NCBI RefSeq assembly: GCF_001556045.1
Contig: NZ_LSIC01000015.1
Location: 29,321 to 93,320, forward strand
DNA from: Bradyrhizobium sp. CCH5-F6
GTDB lineage: Bacteria; Pseudomonadota; Alphaproteobacteria; Rhizobiales; Xanthobacteraceae
Reading direction: 5' to 3'
Length of the DNA: 64,000 nt
The notes below the pieces were generated by a model, which saw only the letters and a program-made list of their open reading frames with translations, was not told where the DNA came from and made no database searches. Each line of letters begins with the position of its first letter. Position 1 is the stretch's first letter. Positions 18,882 to 26,679 of the stretch are shown here, piece by piece. The position numbers were made by a program, and so were the translations under genes.

Positions 18882-18925
18882 CACACGTGTGCAATTTTGA
18901 CTGGTTTGGAGAGCACACGTGTGCA
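18882..18925. repeat. Twin CACACGTGTGCA repeats upstream of dusA
   Basis: The 12-base word CACACGTGTGCA occurs exactly at 18882-18893 and 18914-18925, 32 bases apart or about three helical turns. Each contains the palindrome CACACGTGTG. Spacing on one DNA face and location 40-85 bases before dusA suggest a regulator binding two sites cooperatively, or a relic of the IS insertion point. Confidence 0.45.
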
Positions 18926-18966
18926 CTTGTTCCTGCTCTAGTCCATTGTAAGGATAGGATAACTCG

Positions 18967-19962
18967 TTGGAATATAAAGACTATCGCTTTTCCGTGGCCC
19001 CGATGATGGACTGGACGGACCGGCACTGTCGGGTGTTCCATCGTCACCTGACCCGGCGGGCGCTGCTCTATACGGAGATGCTGACGACTGGCGCCGTGAT
19101 ACATGGCGACCGGAAACGGTTGCTTGGGTTCGATGCGGTCGAGCATCCCGTGGCGCTTCAACTTGGCGGATCAGATCCTCGCGACCTCGCGCTGGCAGCG
19201 CGGATTGGTGAGGACCACGGATATGACGAGATCAACCTAAACGTTGGTTGCCCCTCCGATCGCGTGAAGGATGGCCGGTTCGGCGCCTGCCTGATGGCGG
19301 AGCCGGACCTGGTGGCAAGGTGTATCGATGCGATGAAGCGCGCCGTCGCCGTTCCCGTCACCGTGAAGTGCCGTATCGGCATCGACGATCAGGATCCGGA
19401 GACGGCGCTCGATACGCTTGCGCGCGCGGTGGTTGCCTCCGGCTGCGACGCGCTGATCGTGCATGCCCGAAAAGCCTGGCTCAATGGGTTGTCTCCAAAG
19501 GAGAACCGCGACATCCCCCCGCTCGATTATGAGCGTGTCTATCGGCTCAAGCGCGCAATGCCTGATGTGCCTGTCATCATCAACGGCGGCATTCCCGGCG
19601 TCGAAGAGGCGAGAGCACATCTCGCCCATGTCGACGGCGTGATGCTCGGCCGCGCCGCCTATCAGGAGCCGTGGCGGCTTCTCTCCGTGGATCGGGAGAT
19701 CTTCGGCGAAGAGGCACCGCATTCGACCATGCAGGATGCGCTTGAGGCGATGATGCCCTATATCGAGCAGCAACTCGCGAACGGCACGCGGCTGCATGCG
19801 ATTACGCGGCATTTCGTCGGTGCATTCCATGCCGTGCCCGGCGCGCGGGCCTTCCGTCGCCATCTGGCCGAGCAGGGCGTAAAGCCGGGCGCCGGTCTCG
19901 ACGTGCTGCGCGACGCGATCGCGCGTGTCGGTGCCCGCTCGCCCGCAGAAGCGGCTGCTTAG
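18967..19962 (+). CDS. dusA: tRNA-dihydrouridine synthase A
   Basis: 331 residues; flavin enzyme reducing uridines 20/20a in the tRNA D-loop. Features: N-terminal FSVAPMMDWTDRHCR, YTEMLTTGA, the catalytic Cys in NLNVGCPSDRVKDGRFGACLM, CRIGIDD, HARKAWLNGLSPKENR and NGGIPG. The C-terminal helical tRNA-binding part includes ITRHFVGAFHAVPGARAFRR. The start is TTG at 18967, preceded by AAGGA; it reads LEYKDYRFS. The upstream side abuts an IS remnant; the 5' region of dusA is a known integration site for mobile elements in proteobacteria. Confidence 0.93.
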   Translation: MEYKDYRFSVAPMMDWTDRHCRVFHRHLTRRALLYTEMLTTGAVIHGDRKRLLGFDAVEHPVALQLGGSDPRDLALAARIGEDHGYDEINLNVGCPSDRVKDGRFGACLMAEPDLVARCIDAMKRAVAVPVTVKCRIGIDDQDPETALDTLARAVVASGCDALIVHARKAWLNGLSPKENRDIPPLDYERVYRLKRAMPDVPVIINGGIPGVEEARAHLAHVDGVMLGRAAYQEPWRLLSVDREIFGEEAPHSTMQDALEAMMPYIEQQLANGTRLHAITRHFVGAFHAVPGARAFRRHLAEQGVKPGAGLDVLRDAIARVGARSPAEAAA

Positions 19963-20012
19963 CATTCTCGTGAAGAGCCGGATCGCAACATCCGGCGCTT
20001 CATCGATCCGTC

Positions 20013-20681
20013 TCAGCGGAACAAGTCGAAGTGATAGTTCACGCCGACGCGGAAAGAGTGGAATTTCGCTGCGTTCCAGTCCGGCAGGTCGTCGCGCTTG
20101 AACTCGGTGTAGAGATACTCGGCCTTGGCCGACCATTTTGGCAGGAACGCCCACTCGACGCCGCCGCCCGCTGTCCAGCCCATCTTCATCTTGCTGATCG
20201 GGCCGTCCTTCAATTCGCCCGCGGCAAGACCCGCGGTCCCGAAGAACAACAGCCGCGAGTCCATCGTTGCGATGCCGGCGCGGGCGCGGCCGGTCATGTA
20301 CCAGGGGATGCTGACGGCGGCGCTGTTGAGGGCATCGTGGTTCTTAATGTCGCCGGCTTCGAAGTCGTTCTCGATGCCGACCACGAACATTGGCGAAAGC
20401 TGGTAGTTGTAGCCGACCTGAAGGCCGCCGAAGGCGCCCTTGACCTTGCCGCCGCTCACGCCGACGAGGTTGTTGAAGGCGTCGTCGCCGCTCTCGGCAT
20501 AGCCAGCGTTGAAGCCCGCATAAAGGCCGGTCCACGAATATACCGGCTGCGGTGCCGTGTAGGCAGAAGAGGGCGCCGCATGGCGCGGCGACAAGTCCGC
20601 AGCACAGGCGCTGCCCGCGGCGAACACCGCGGCAACGGGCAAGGCACGCATCGCGAGGCGGATGACAGTTCTGGCAGTCAT
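20013..20681 (-). CDS. Outer-membrane beta-barrel protein, Omp25/Omp31-like
   Basis: 222 residues. A signal peptide (MTARTVIRLAMRALPVAAVFAAGSACA) ends before ADLSPRHAAP. The mature part opens with YSWTGLYAGFNAGY, the usual start of rhizobial and Brucella small porin-like barrels, has alternating strands, and ends in an aromatic terminal strand (FRVGVNYHFDLFR). A candidate promoter with an operator lies 80-110 bases upstream. The gene is convergent with dusA. Confidence 0.88.
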   Translation of the reverse strand: MTARTVIRLAMRALPVAAVFAAGSACAADLSPRHAAPSSAYTAPQPVYSWTGLYAGFNAGYAESGDDAFNNLVGVSGGKVKGAFGGLQVGYNYQLSPMFVVGIENDFEAGDIKNHDALNSAAVSIPWYMTGRARAGIATMDSRLLFFGTAGLAAGELKDGPISKMKMGWTAGGGVEWAFLPKWSAKAEYLYTEFKRDDLPDWNAAKFHSFRVGVNYHFDLFR

Positions 20682-20755
20682 GATTTCAGTCTCCCACTTG
20701 GCTGCCTCCGCCAGGAAGCAGCTCGCATTCAACCCCGATCCGGGAATGATGCTTT

Positions 20756-20784
20756 TATAAACCGACTGGACGGTTTGTAAATAG
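20756..20784 (-). promoter_or_regulatory. Candidate promoter with TetR-type operator for the Omp gene
   Basis: On the minus strand a TTTACA hexamer and an A/T-rich TTTATAAAA element flank the inverted repeat AAACCG-tccagt-CGGTTT (20759-20776). An operator between the -35 and -10 elements would block polymerase. The ACCG-N6-CGGT symmetry is typical of TetR/AcrR repressors. No such regulator is encoded nearby. Confidence 0.45.
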
Positions 20785-20835
20785 CACAAATGCCACACCT
20801 CTGGGCATTCACGACGTTGTCCGGGGGCTAGGATT

Positions 20836-21390
20836 TTAGTCGATTGCCGTCCGCGAGCGACGATTGCTGTTCCGCAGTTCCGGATAGCCGGTGAGCATCA
20901 GCGTGTCCGCACGCACGCCCCAGCTCTCGAGGCGGTCGAGGAAACTCATGCCGAGCAGATTGGTCTTCAATTGACCGCGTTGCACGACGAGCGCCGGCAC
21001 CGATTTCTCGACGAGATGGCCGACGGCGAGACGAGCAAGCGTGAGCCGCGCCGCCTTGGTATGGCCGCCCGCGGTCTCGAGGTCGACATCGTATTCAAGC
21101 ATCTCGAGCGGCAGCCCGATTGCTTTCGCCGTCTCCCAGGTCAGCACCACCGACGTCGCGCCGGTGTCGATCACCATCGGTGCGGTGACGCCGTTGATCT
21201 TCGCACGCAGCGTGAATTCGCCGCCCTGGCCGCGCGGGATCTGGACGGCCGGCGCGGGGGAGGCGGTCTGTCCGCGGAAGATGTGCGAGACCTTATGGCC
21301 GGCGCGGGCGATCCGATCGGAGTCGCCATAGGCGACGACGGCCCCTGCCGTGCCGGCAAGCGTGATGAGAACGAGCAGAACGCGTATCAT
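20836..21390 (-). CDS. Retropepsin-like clan AA aspartic protease
   Basis: 184 residues. One N-terminal membrane segment (IRVLLVLITLAGTAGAVVAY) anchors a periplasmic retropepsin fold. The active-site triplet is MVIDTGATSVVLT, and NLLGMSFLDRLESW is the second conserved loop. This matches the small alphaproteobacterial family of single-lobed aspartic proteases that act as dimers. It sits 28 bases after a DUF1289 gene and downstream of a histidine kinase, all on the minus strand. Confidence 0.85.
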   Translation of the reverse strand: MIRVLLVLITLAGTAGAVVAYGDSDRIARAGHKVSHIFRGQTASPAPAVQIPRGQGGEFTLRAKINGVTAPMVIDTGATSVVLTWETAKAIGLPLEMLEYDVDLETAGGHTKAARLTLARLAVGHLVEKSVPALVVQRGQLKTNLLGMSFLDRLESWGVRADTLMLTGYPELRNSNRRSRTAID

Positions 21391-21418
21391 CGCGCACCCT
21401 CGGATGCGCTCTGGCTGG

Positions 21419-21622
21419 TCAGGTCCGTTCCGGCGATCCTGCGATCGGCGTCAGTCCAGCTTCCGTCATGCGCGCCGGCAAGAGAGCCATGATCGTGAGC
21501 CGGTCCGCGCTCTCCATGGCATGCCAGCGCGCGATCTCGGGCAGTGTGCGGCCGCAACCGAAGCATAGCTTGGTCCTGGGGTCGATCATGCAAACGGCGA
21601 CGCACGGCGTTTCTTTGCTCAT
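21419..21622 (-). CDS. DUF1289 domain protein (Cys-rich, probable Fe-S or zinc binding)
   Basis: 67 residues. The sequence begins MSKETPCVAVCMIDPRTKLCFGCGRTLPE, giving the DUF1289 cysteine pattern CxxxC-x8-CxGC. ATG 21622 is taken as the start because family members begin just before this pattern. Function is unknown. It lies between the histidine kinase and the retropepsin gene with short gaps, likely one transcript. Confidence 0.85.
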   Translation of the reverse strand: MSKETPCVAVCMIDPRTKLCFGCGRTLPEIARWHAMESADRLTIMALLPARMTEAGLTPIAGSPERT

Positions 21623-21666
21623 TTGGACATAGTGAGGGATCGTCGGACAATTCTGCAAGCATCTCG

Positions 21667-23262
21667 TTAAGAGCCCGTGCCTGCGCTCATGATTGGCCTT
21701 TGGCGCGGCCGGCGCTTCTCCTCGGGAACGAGTGAACTCTCCGGCTGAAGCGGCGGGGAATCATCCGACAGCGGCGCCAGCGCGCTCATCACGCGCTCCG
21801 GCGGGAAGGTGACGATCACCTCGGTGCCGATGCGCAGCTTCGATTTCAGCGTGAACGTGCCGCCATGCAGGTCGATCAGATTCTTGGCGATCGGCAGGCC
21901 GAGGCCGGCGCCCTGTTCAGCCGATTTGATCGAGTTGGAGCCCTGGCCGAACGAGGCGAGCACGACCGGGATCTCGTCCTCCGGGATGCCGGACCCGGAA
22001 TCCTTCACCGAGAGGTATTGTCCGCCCGAGGCGGTCCATCCCGCCTTGAGCCAGATCTCGCCGCCCTGCGGCGTGAACTTGATCGAGTTGGAGAGCAGGT
22101 TGAGCACGACCTGGCGGATCGCGCGCTCGTCGGCCCAGAGCCGCGGCATCGCCTGCTCGAACACTTCGTGGATCGTGATGCCGCGGCTCGAGGCACGCAG
22201 CTTCATCAGATGGTGGCAGTCGGCGACGATGCCGACCAGCGACACCGCTTCCTCGTTGAGCTCGTAGCGGCCGGCCTCGATCCGCGACAAATCGAGAATC
22301 TCGTTGATGAGGTTGAGCAGGTGCACGCCGGAATTATGGATGTCCGCTGAATATTCCTTGTAGACCGGCACCGCGTGTGCGCCGAAAATCTCGCTCTTCA
22401 TCACCTCGGAGAAACCGAGGATCGCGTTCAGCGGCGTGCGCAGCTCGTGGCTCATCTGCGCGAGGAACCGTGACTTGGCGACGTTGGCGGCTTCGGCGCG
22501 GTGGCGCGCTTCGTCCGAAATGGCCTTGGCCTGTTCGAGTTCGCCGATCAGGGCGTCCTTCTCCGCGCGCGCTTCAAGCGTTGCAAACGTCGAGGAGTGC
22601 AGGCGGTGTGCCAGCAGCACGAAATAGCCTTCGGCCGCGAGCGCGAGCGCCGCCAGGATGTAATTGTCGAGCGAGCCGGTCATCACGAAGCTCAGTGCCA
22701 TCGCGACGGCGACCGGAGCTGTGGCGGCAAGGGCCGCGATCGGCAAATTGGCGGCCAGCATGCTCGACACTGCGATCACCAGCAGCATCAGGAACATCAT
22801 CAGCGTTTCCGTGACCATGTCGAGCACGGGGTGGATCAGGATGGCCATCCAGCACAGGCCGTAGAGCAGGTCGAGCACGACGAACCGCGTTCGCCACGCC
22901 CGCGTCGCGGCTGGAGAGGCGGGTTCGGTCAGGAACCGCCGGCAACTGCGGATCATCGCCGCATGGATGCAGAGCATGCCCACAGTCCAGGCCGCGGCGG
23001 GGATCGGCTGCATCCACAGTCCGAACAATATGCCGGTCGCGACCACCAGCAGCATCACGACATAGGAAGCCGACAACCGCGTCTGGGCATATTGACGCAA
23101 CATCTCGGCGTCGAACGCCGGCCGGGTTCCGCTGGTCGAGGTTAACTTGTCGCGCGCCTCGCGCACCCGCTGCGCCGCAGCCCTTCGGCTGCTCGCCGAT
23201 GGCGCGCTCACCGGCTCGGCCGGAAGCTGCACAACCTCGGGCTTTTCAGCGGGGTTACTCAT
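21667..23262 (-). CDS. Membrane sensor histidine kinase, PdhS/DivJ-like
   Basis: 531 residues. An N-terminal cytoplasmic stretch is followed by about six hydrophobic segments (residues 65-220), a short coiled coil, and a kinase core. The H-box is FLAQMSHELRTPLNAILGFSEVMKSEIFG, the N-box VVLNLLSNSIKFTP, G1 SGSGIPEDEI and G2 EQGAGLGLPIAKNL. The H-box with GFSEVMKSEIFG is characteristic of alphaproteobacterial PleC/DivJ/PdhS kinases that feed phosphate to DivK. There is no receiver domain. A consensus CtrA box lies about 100 bases upstream, consistent with a cell-cycle role. Confidence 0.85.
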   Translation of the reverse strand: MSNPAEKPEVVQLPAEPVSAPSASSRRAAAQRVREARDKLTSTSGTRPAFDAEMLRQYAQTRLSASYVVMLLVVATGILFGLWMQPIPAAAWTVGMLCIHAAMIRSCRRFLTEPASPAATRAWRTRFVVLDLLYGLCWMAILIHPVLDMVTETLMMFLMLLVIAVSSMLAANLPIAALAATAPVAVAMALSFVMTGSLDNYILAALALAAEGYFVLLAHRLHSSTFATLEARAEKDALIGELEQAKAISDEARHRAEAANVAKSRFLAQMSHELRTPLNAILGFSEVMKSEIFGAHAVPVYKEYSADIHNSGVHLLNLINEILDLSRIEAGRYELNEEAVSLVGIVADCHHLMKLRASSRGITIHEVFEQAMPRLWADERAIRQVVLNLLSNSIKFTPQGGEIWLKAGWTASGGQYLSVKDSGSGIPEDEIPVVLASFGQGSNSIKSAEQGAGLGLPIAKNLIDLHGGTFTLKSKLRIGTEVIVTFPPERVMSALAPLSDDSPPLQPESSLVPEEKRRPRQRPIMSAGTGS

Positions 23263-23363
23263 CAAGCAACACGATTCCTGCCCACGGCGGACGCGGGCCT
23301 TCTGCATTGTCTATCTCTGGCAAGAAATCCTTAAGAGCTGACTTAAGGAGCTAAAGAATTACG

Positions 23364-23378
23364 TTAACCGGGCGTTAA
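23364..23378. promoter_or_regulatory. Full CtrA box
   Basis: TTAA-CCGGGCG-TTAA, an exact match to the CtrA consensus TTAA-N7-TTAA, 102-116 bases upstream of the histidine kinase ATG. A second pair, TTAA-N8-TTAA (23331-23346), lies between it and the gene with one extra spacer base. Confidence 0.7.
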
Positions 23379-23423
23379 TTCACACGCCAGTTCGGGCTTG
23401 CTCCCGCGGGAACCCGCGTCCCG

Positions 23424-24941
23424 TCACCTGAAGAAGATGACCGTGACCAACGCGAAGACGGGCAGCAGCAGCACGGAGGTCCAGGCCATGTACCCGAAGA
23501 AACCCGGCATTGCGACGCCACCCGCTCGCGCGATCGCGTAGACCATGAAGTTGGGCGCGTTGCCGATATACGAGTTGGCGCCCATGAACACCGCACCTGC
23601 GGAGATCGCGGCAAGGGTCATGGCGCCATTCGTCATCAGATGCTTGGCATCGCCTCCGGCAAGCTCGAAGAAGACCAGATAGGTCGGCGCATTGTCGAGG
23701 AAGGACGAGAGCAGGCCGGCCAGCCAGAAATAGGCGGCATTGTTCGGCGTGCCATCGGCATTGGTGACCATGTTCACGACCGAGGCAAACGCGCCGGATC
23801 GGCCGGCGTTGAGAATCGCAAGCACGGGAATGATGGTGATGAAGATGGCGGCGAACAGCTTTGCCACTTCGATCATGGGGCCCCAGGAGAAGCCGTTCGC
23901 GTCGTGGTCCTCCTTCGACGTGACGGCAAGAGATGTGAACACGACGCCGATCATCACGGCATCACGCAGAAGATTCTGCAGCTGGAGGTGCGTGCCGAGG
24001 ATCTCAAATCCGCCAAGGTCGAGCTTGGCGCTCAAGAGGATCGCGGCGATGATGACTCCCATCAGAACGAAATTGAGGCCGCCGCTGATCCGCAAGGGAT
24101 TGTCCGGAGTTGGGTCGGGCCTGACGCGGCCCTCTTTGCGATAAAAATAGGTATCGATGCAAAAGAACAGGGCGAGCAGAATCCACGCTGCGAACGTGGT
24201 CTGGGCGAACAGGTGCGTGGTCGTCCAGAAGAAATCCACGCCGCGCAGGAAGCCCAGAAACAGCGGCGGATCTCCCAAGGGGGAGAGCGAACCGCCGATG
24301 TTGGACACCAGAAAGATGAAGAAGATGACGACGTGCGCGTTGTGTCGCCGGTCGTCATTTGCACGGATCACCGGCCGGATCATGACCATCGACGCACCGG
24401 TCGTGCCGATGATGCTGGCGATCAGGGTGCCCAGCGCGAGCAGTAGCGTATTCAAAACCGGGGAGCCGTGAAGATTGCCGCGCACCACGATTCCGCCGGC
24501 CACGGTGAACAGCGCAAGGAGCAGCAGAATGAACGGGATGTATTCGAGCAGCGCTGTATGCACGAGCGTTTGGATGGTCGGAAGCGGGCCATACCAGATC
24601 GCGAGCGGCAGCACGATCAGGGCCGCCCACGTCGCGGCAATCTTGCCCTGGTGGTGCTCCCAGAAGTGAGGCGCTGCGAGCGGAAATATCGCGATCGACA
24701 GCAGCATGCCGGCGAAGGGGAGCGCCCATTGCGGGCGAATGCTGGCCCCGTCGATCGATGCGGCGAGCGCCTGCGAGGGTGATGCAACAAGGATCAGGAG
24801 CGCGATAGGGAGCAGGCGAGCAATGAGGCGGGATCCACGCCTACAGGCACCACCCGCGGCGAACCCGGCGATTCCGGGACGGAGCTCCGGCGCGAGGCCG
24901 ACGCAGGCAACGACGAGGATGGCGGCGATCACGCTAAGCAA
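23424..24941 (-). CDS. NhaD-type sodium:proton antiporter
   Basis: 505 residues, about 12-13 membrane segments, ion-transporter superfamily. The motif GGSLSPLGDPPLFLGFLRGVDFFW and the late SSFLDNAPTYLVFFELAGGD are typical of NhaD-like antiporters and their paralogues. The start is TTG 24941, preceded by GGGGAG; no upstream ATG fits. The extended N-terminus includes two hydrophobic stretches separated by a basic region. Neighbours give no operon clue. Confidence 0.8.
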   Translation of the reverse strand: MLSVIAAILVVACVGLAPELRPGIAGFAAGGACRRGSRLIARLLPIALLILVASPSQALAASIDGASIRPQWALPFAGMLLSIAIFPLAAPHFWEHHQGKIAATWAALIVLPLAIWYGPLPTIQTLVHTALLEYIPFILLLLALFTVAGGIVVRGNLHGSPVLNTLLLALGTLIASIIGTTGASMVMIRPVIRANDDRRHNAHVVIFFIFLVSNIGGSLSPLGDPPLFLGFLRGVDFFWTTTHLFAQTTFAAWILLALFFCIDTYFYRKEGRVRPDPTPDNPLRISGGLNFVLMGVIIAAILLSAKLDLGGFEILGTHLQLQNLLRDAVMIGVVFTSLAVTSKEDHDANGFSWGPMIEVAKLFAAIFITIIPVLAILNAGRSGAFASVVNMVTNADGTPNNAAYFWLAGLLSSFLDNAPTYLVFFELAGGDAKHLMTNGAMTLAAISAGAVFMGANSYIGNAPNFMVYAIARAGGVAMPGFFGYMAWTSVLLLPVFALVTVIFFR

Positions 24942-25053
24942 GGCTCCCCCAGAAATTTATGCTTGTTCGGTTATCGCGCTTTGAACTTCGTCGCGGCCGA
25001 AGTCGCGACGAATTACCATGCTGCATGGCCCCGGACGAGGCCGCAACGGCGCC

Positions 25054-25926
25054 TCAGCGTTGCAGGCGCGCGAGCAGGCTGGAGGTGTCCCAGCGCTTGC
25101 CGCCCATCTTCTCGACTTCGGCGTAGAACTGGTCGACCAGCGCGGTGACGGGCAGGCTGGCGCCGTTGCGGCGGGCCTCGGCCAGCGAGATCGAGAGGTC
25201 CTTGCGCATCCATTCGACCGCGAAGCCGAAATCGTACTTGTCCTCGTTCATGGTCTTGTAGCGATTTTCCATCTGCCAGGATTGCGCGGCCCCTTTTGAG
25301 ATGGTCTCGATCACCGCGGCGACGTCGAGGCCGCTCTTTTTGGCGAAATGGATACCCTCTGAGAGACCCTGCACCAGACCGGCGATGCAGATCTGGTTGA
25401 CCATCTTCGTCAGCTGGCCGGAGCCAGCGGGCCCGAGCAGTTTGCACATCCGCGCATAGGCGCCTGTAATGATCGGCTCGGCGCCCGAATACGCGTCCTG
25501 CGCACCGCCGCACATCACCGTCAGCACGCCGTTCTCGGCGCCGGCCTGGCCGCCGGAGACCGGGGCGTCGACGAATTTGAAGCCGGCCTTGGTGGCGGCT
25601 GCGTCCAGCTCACGCGCGACCTCGGCGGAGGCAGTCGTATGGTCGACGAAGGTCGCTCCCTTCTTCATGCCGGCAAACGCGCCGTCGGGGCCGATCGTGA
25701 CCGCGCGCAGATCGTTGTCGTTGCCGACGCAGCACATCACGAAATCCTGGCCCTCGGCGGCGGCCTTCGGGGTCGCCGCGGTCTTGCCGCCGAATTTGTC
25801 CGCCCATTCCTTCGCCTTGGCCGCGGTGCGGTTGTAGACGGTGACCTCATGGCCCCCTTTTTTGACGAGGTGTCCCGCCATGGGGAAGCCCATCACGCCG
25901 AGGCCGAGGAAAGCGACTTTAGCCAT
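25054..25926 (-). CDS. Beta-hydroxyacid dehydrogenase (3-hydroxyisobutyrate / tartronate semialdehyde reductase family)
   Basis: 290 residues. The Rossmann start VAFLGLGVMGFPMAGHLVKKG binds NAD(P); the substrate loop is FVDAPVSGGQAGAENG, and the catalytic Lys lies in GSGQLTKMVNQI. C-terminal helices follow (DLSISLAEARRNGASLPVTALVDQFY). The family interconverts beta-hydroxyacids and semialdehydes; the closest guess is 2-hydroxy-3-oxopropionate reductase or 3-hydroxyisobutyrate dehydrogenase. It diverges from the VOC gene. Confidence 0.88.
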   Translation of the reverse strand: MAKVAFLGLGVMGFPMAGHLVKKGGHEVTVYNRTAAKAKEWADKFGGKTAATPKAAAEGQDFVMCCVGNDNDLRAVTIGPDGAFAGMKKGATFVDHTTASAEVARELDAAATKAGFKFVDAPVSGGQAGAENGVLTVMCGGAQDAYSGAEPIITGAYARMCKLLGPAGSGQLTKMVNQICIAGLVQGLSEGIHFAKKSGLDVAAVIETISKGAAQSWQMENRYKTMNEDKYDFGFAVEWMRKDLSISLAEARRNGASLPVTALVDQFYAEVEKMGGKRWDTSSLLARLQR

Positions 25927-26112
25927 TGTGGTACCTTGTCCGTAGTTTGGGTTTTACGGTTCTTGCCAAGCGAGGGACGCCTGGTTCCGCGGTGAGGGCG
26001 GATCGGAGGCGCACCATAAACCCTTGAGGCCAGAGGGCAACGGCTTCGTTTGGCCCCGCCTCCTGTGCTAGGATGCCGGGCTCCAAGGACTTCAAAACAA
26101 GGGAGCGAAAGC

Positions 26113-26550
26113 ATGGGCGGCGTGAGCGTTGGTGTCCTCGATCATTTCAATATCCGGACCCGGAATCTGGCCGAGACCGTCCGCTTCTACGAGGAAGTGC
26201 TGGGCCTGGAAAAAGGCGCCCGGCCGAATTTCGCCTTCCCGGGCGCCTGGATGTACAGCGAGGGCAAGCCCGTGGTGCATCTCGTCGATATTTCTGCGAC
26301 CGCCGAGCCACAAAAGCCGGATTCCGGCGTTGTCCACCACGTCGCCTTCGTCAGTCGCGGCTTTGAGGGCATGAAACAGCGGCTGGCGTCAAAGGGGATG
26401 AAATTCGACTCCCGTCAGGTGCCCGGCGGCGACCTCTGGCAGATCTTCGTCCACGACCCGAACGGCGTCATGATCGAGCTGAACTACGAGGCCGCCAGGG
26501 AGCAGGGGGCGGCACCCGCCGAAAGGGCCGATGACGTCGGCAGGCAGTAG
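26113..26550 (+). CDS. VOC (glyoxalase/bleomycin-resistance fold) protein
   Basis: 145 residues. Two beta-alpha-beta-beta-beta modules: VLDHFNIRTRNLAETVRFYEEVLGLE and HHVAFVSRGFEGMKQRLASKG. Metal ligands are probably His in DHFN, His in HHVAF and Glu in MIELNYE. GGAG precedes ATG 26113. The family covers lyases, dioxygenases and isomerases; the substrate is not predictable. Confidence 0.82.
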   Translation: MGGVSVGVLDHFNIRTRNLAETVRFYEEVLGLEKGARPNFAFPGAWMYSEGKPVVHLVDISATAEPQKPDSGVVHHVAFVSRGFEGMKQRLASKGMKFDSRQVPGGDLWQIFVHDPNGVMIELNYEAAREQGAAPAERADDVGRQ

Positions 26551-26590
26551 CCTTTTGGGCGTTTCCGCTCTAATGGGGCATCCTAAAGGC

Positions 26591-26662
26591 TTGAGCATGA
26601 TCTTGTCGGAACAACGCTCCACACTTTGCGCTGGCGCGGCTCTCCGGGTCCGGATCATGCTC
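26591..26662. repeat. Palindromic intergenic repeat (GAGCATGATC...GATCATGCTC)
   Basis: Arms GAGCATGATC (26593-26602) and GATCATGCTC (26653-26662) are exact complements about 50 bases apart, between the VOC and mrp genes. The left half recurs in altered form at 15480-15498. It is a dispersed non-coding repeat and could form a cruciform or an RNA hairpin in the mrp leader. Confidence 0.6.
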
Positions 26663-26679
26663 CGTTCAGGAGATGCGCT

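Noticed and set aside
18967..19010. Phage attachment site at the 5' end of dusA
   Set aside because: dusA is a known integration target, but no integrase gene, prophage or duplicated core sequence is visible here.
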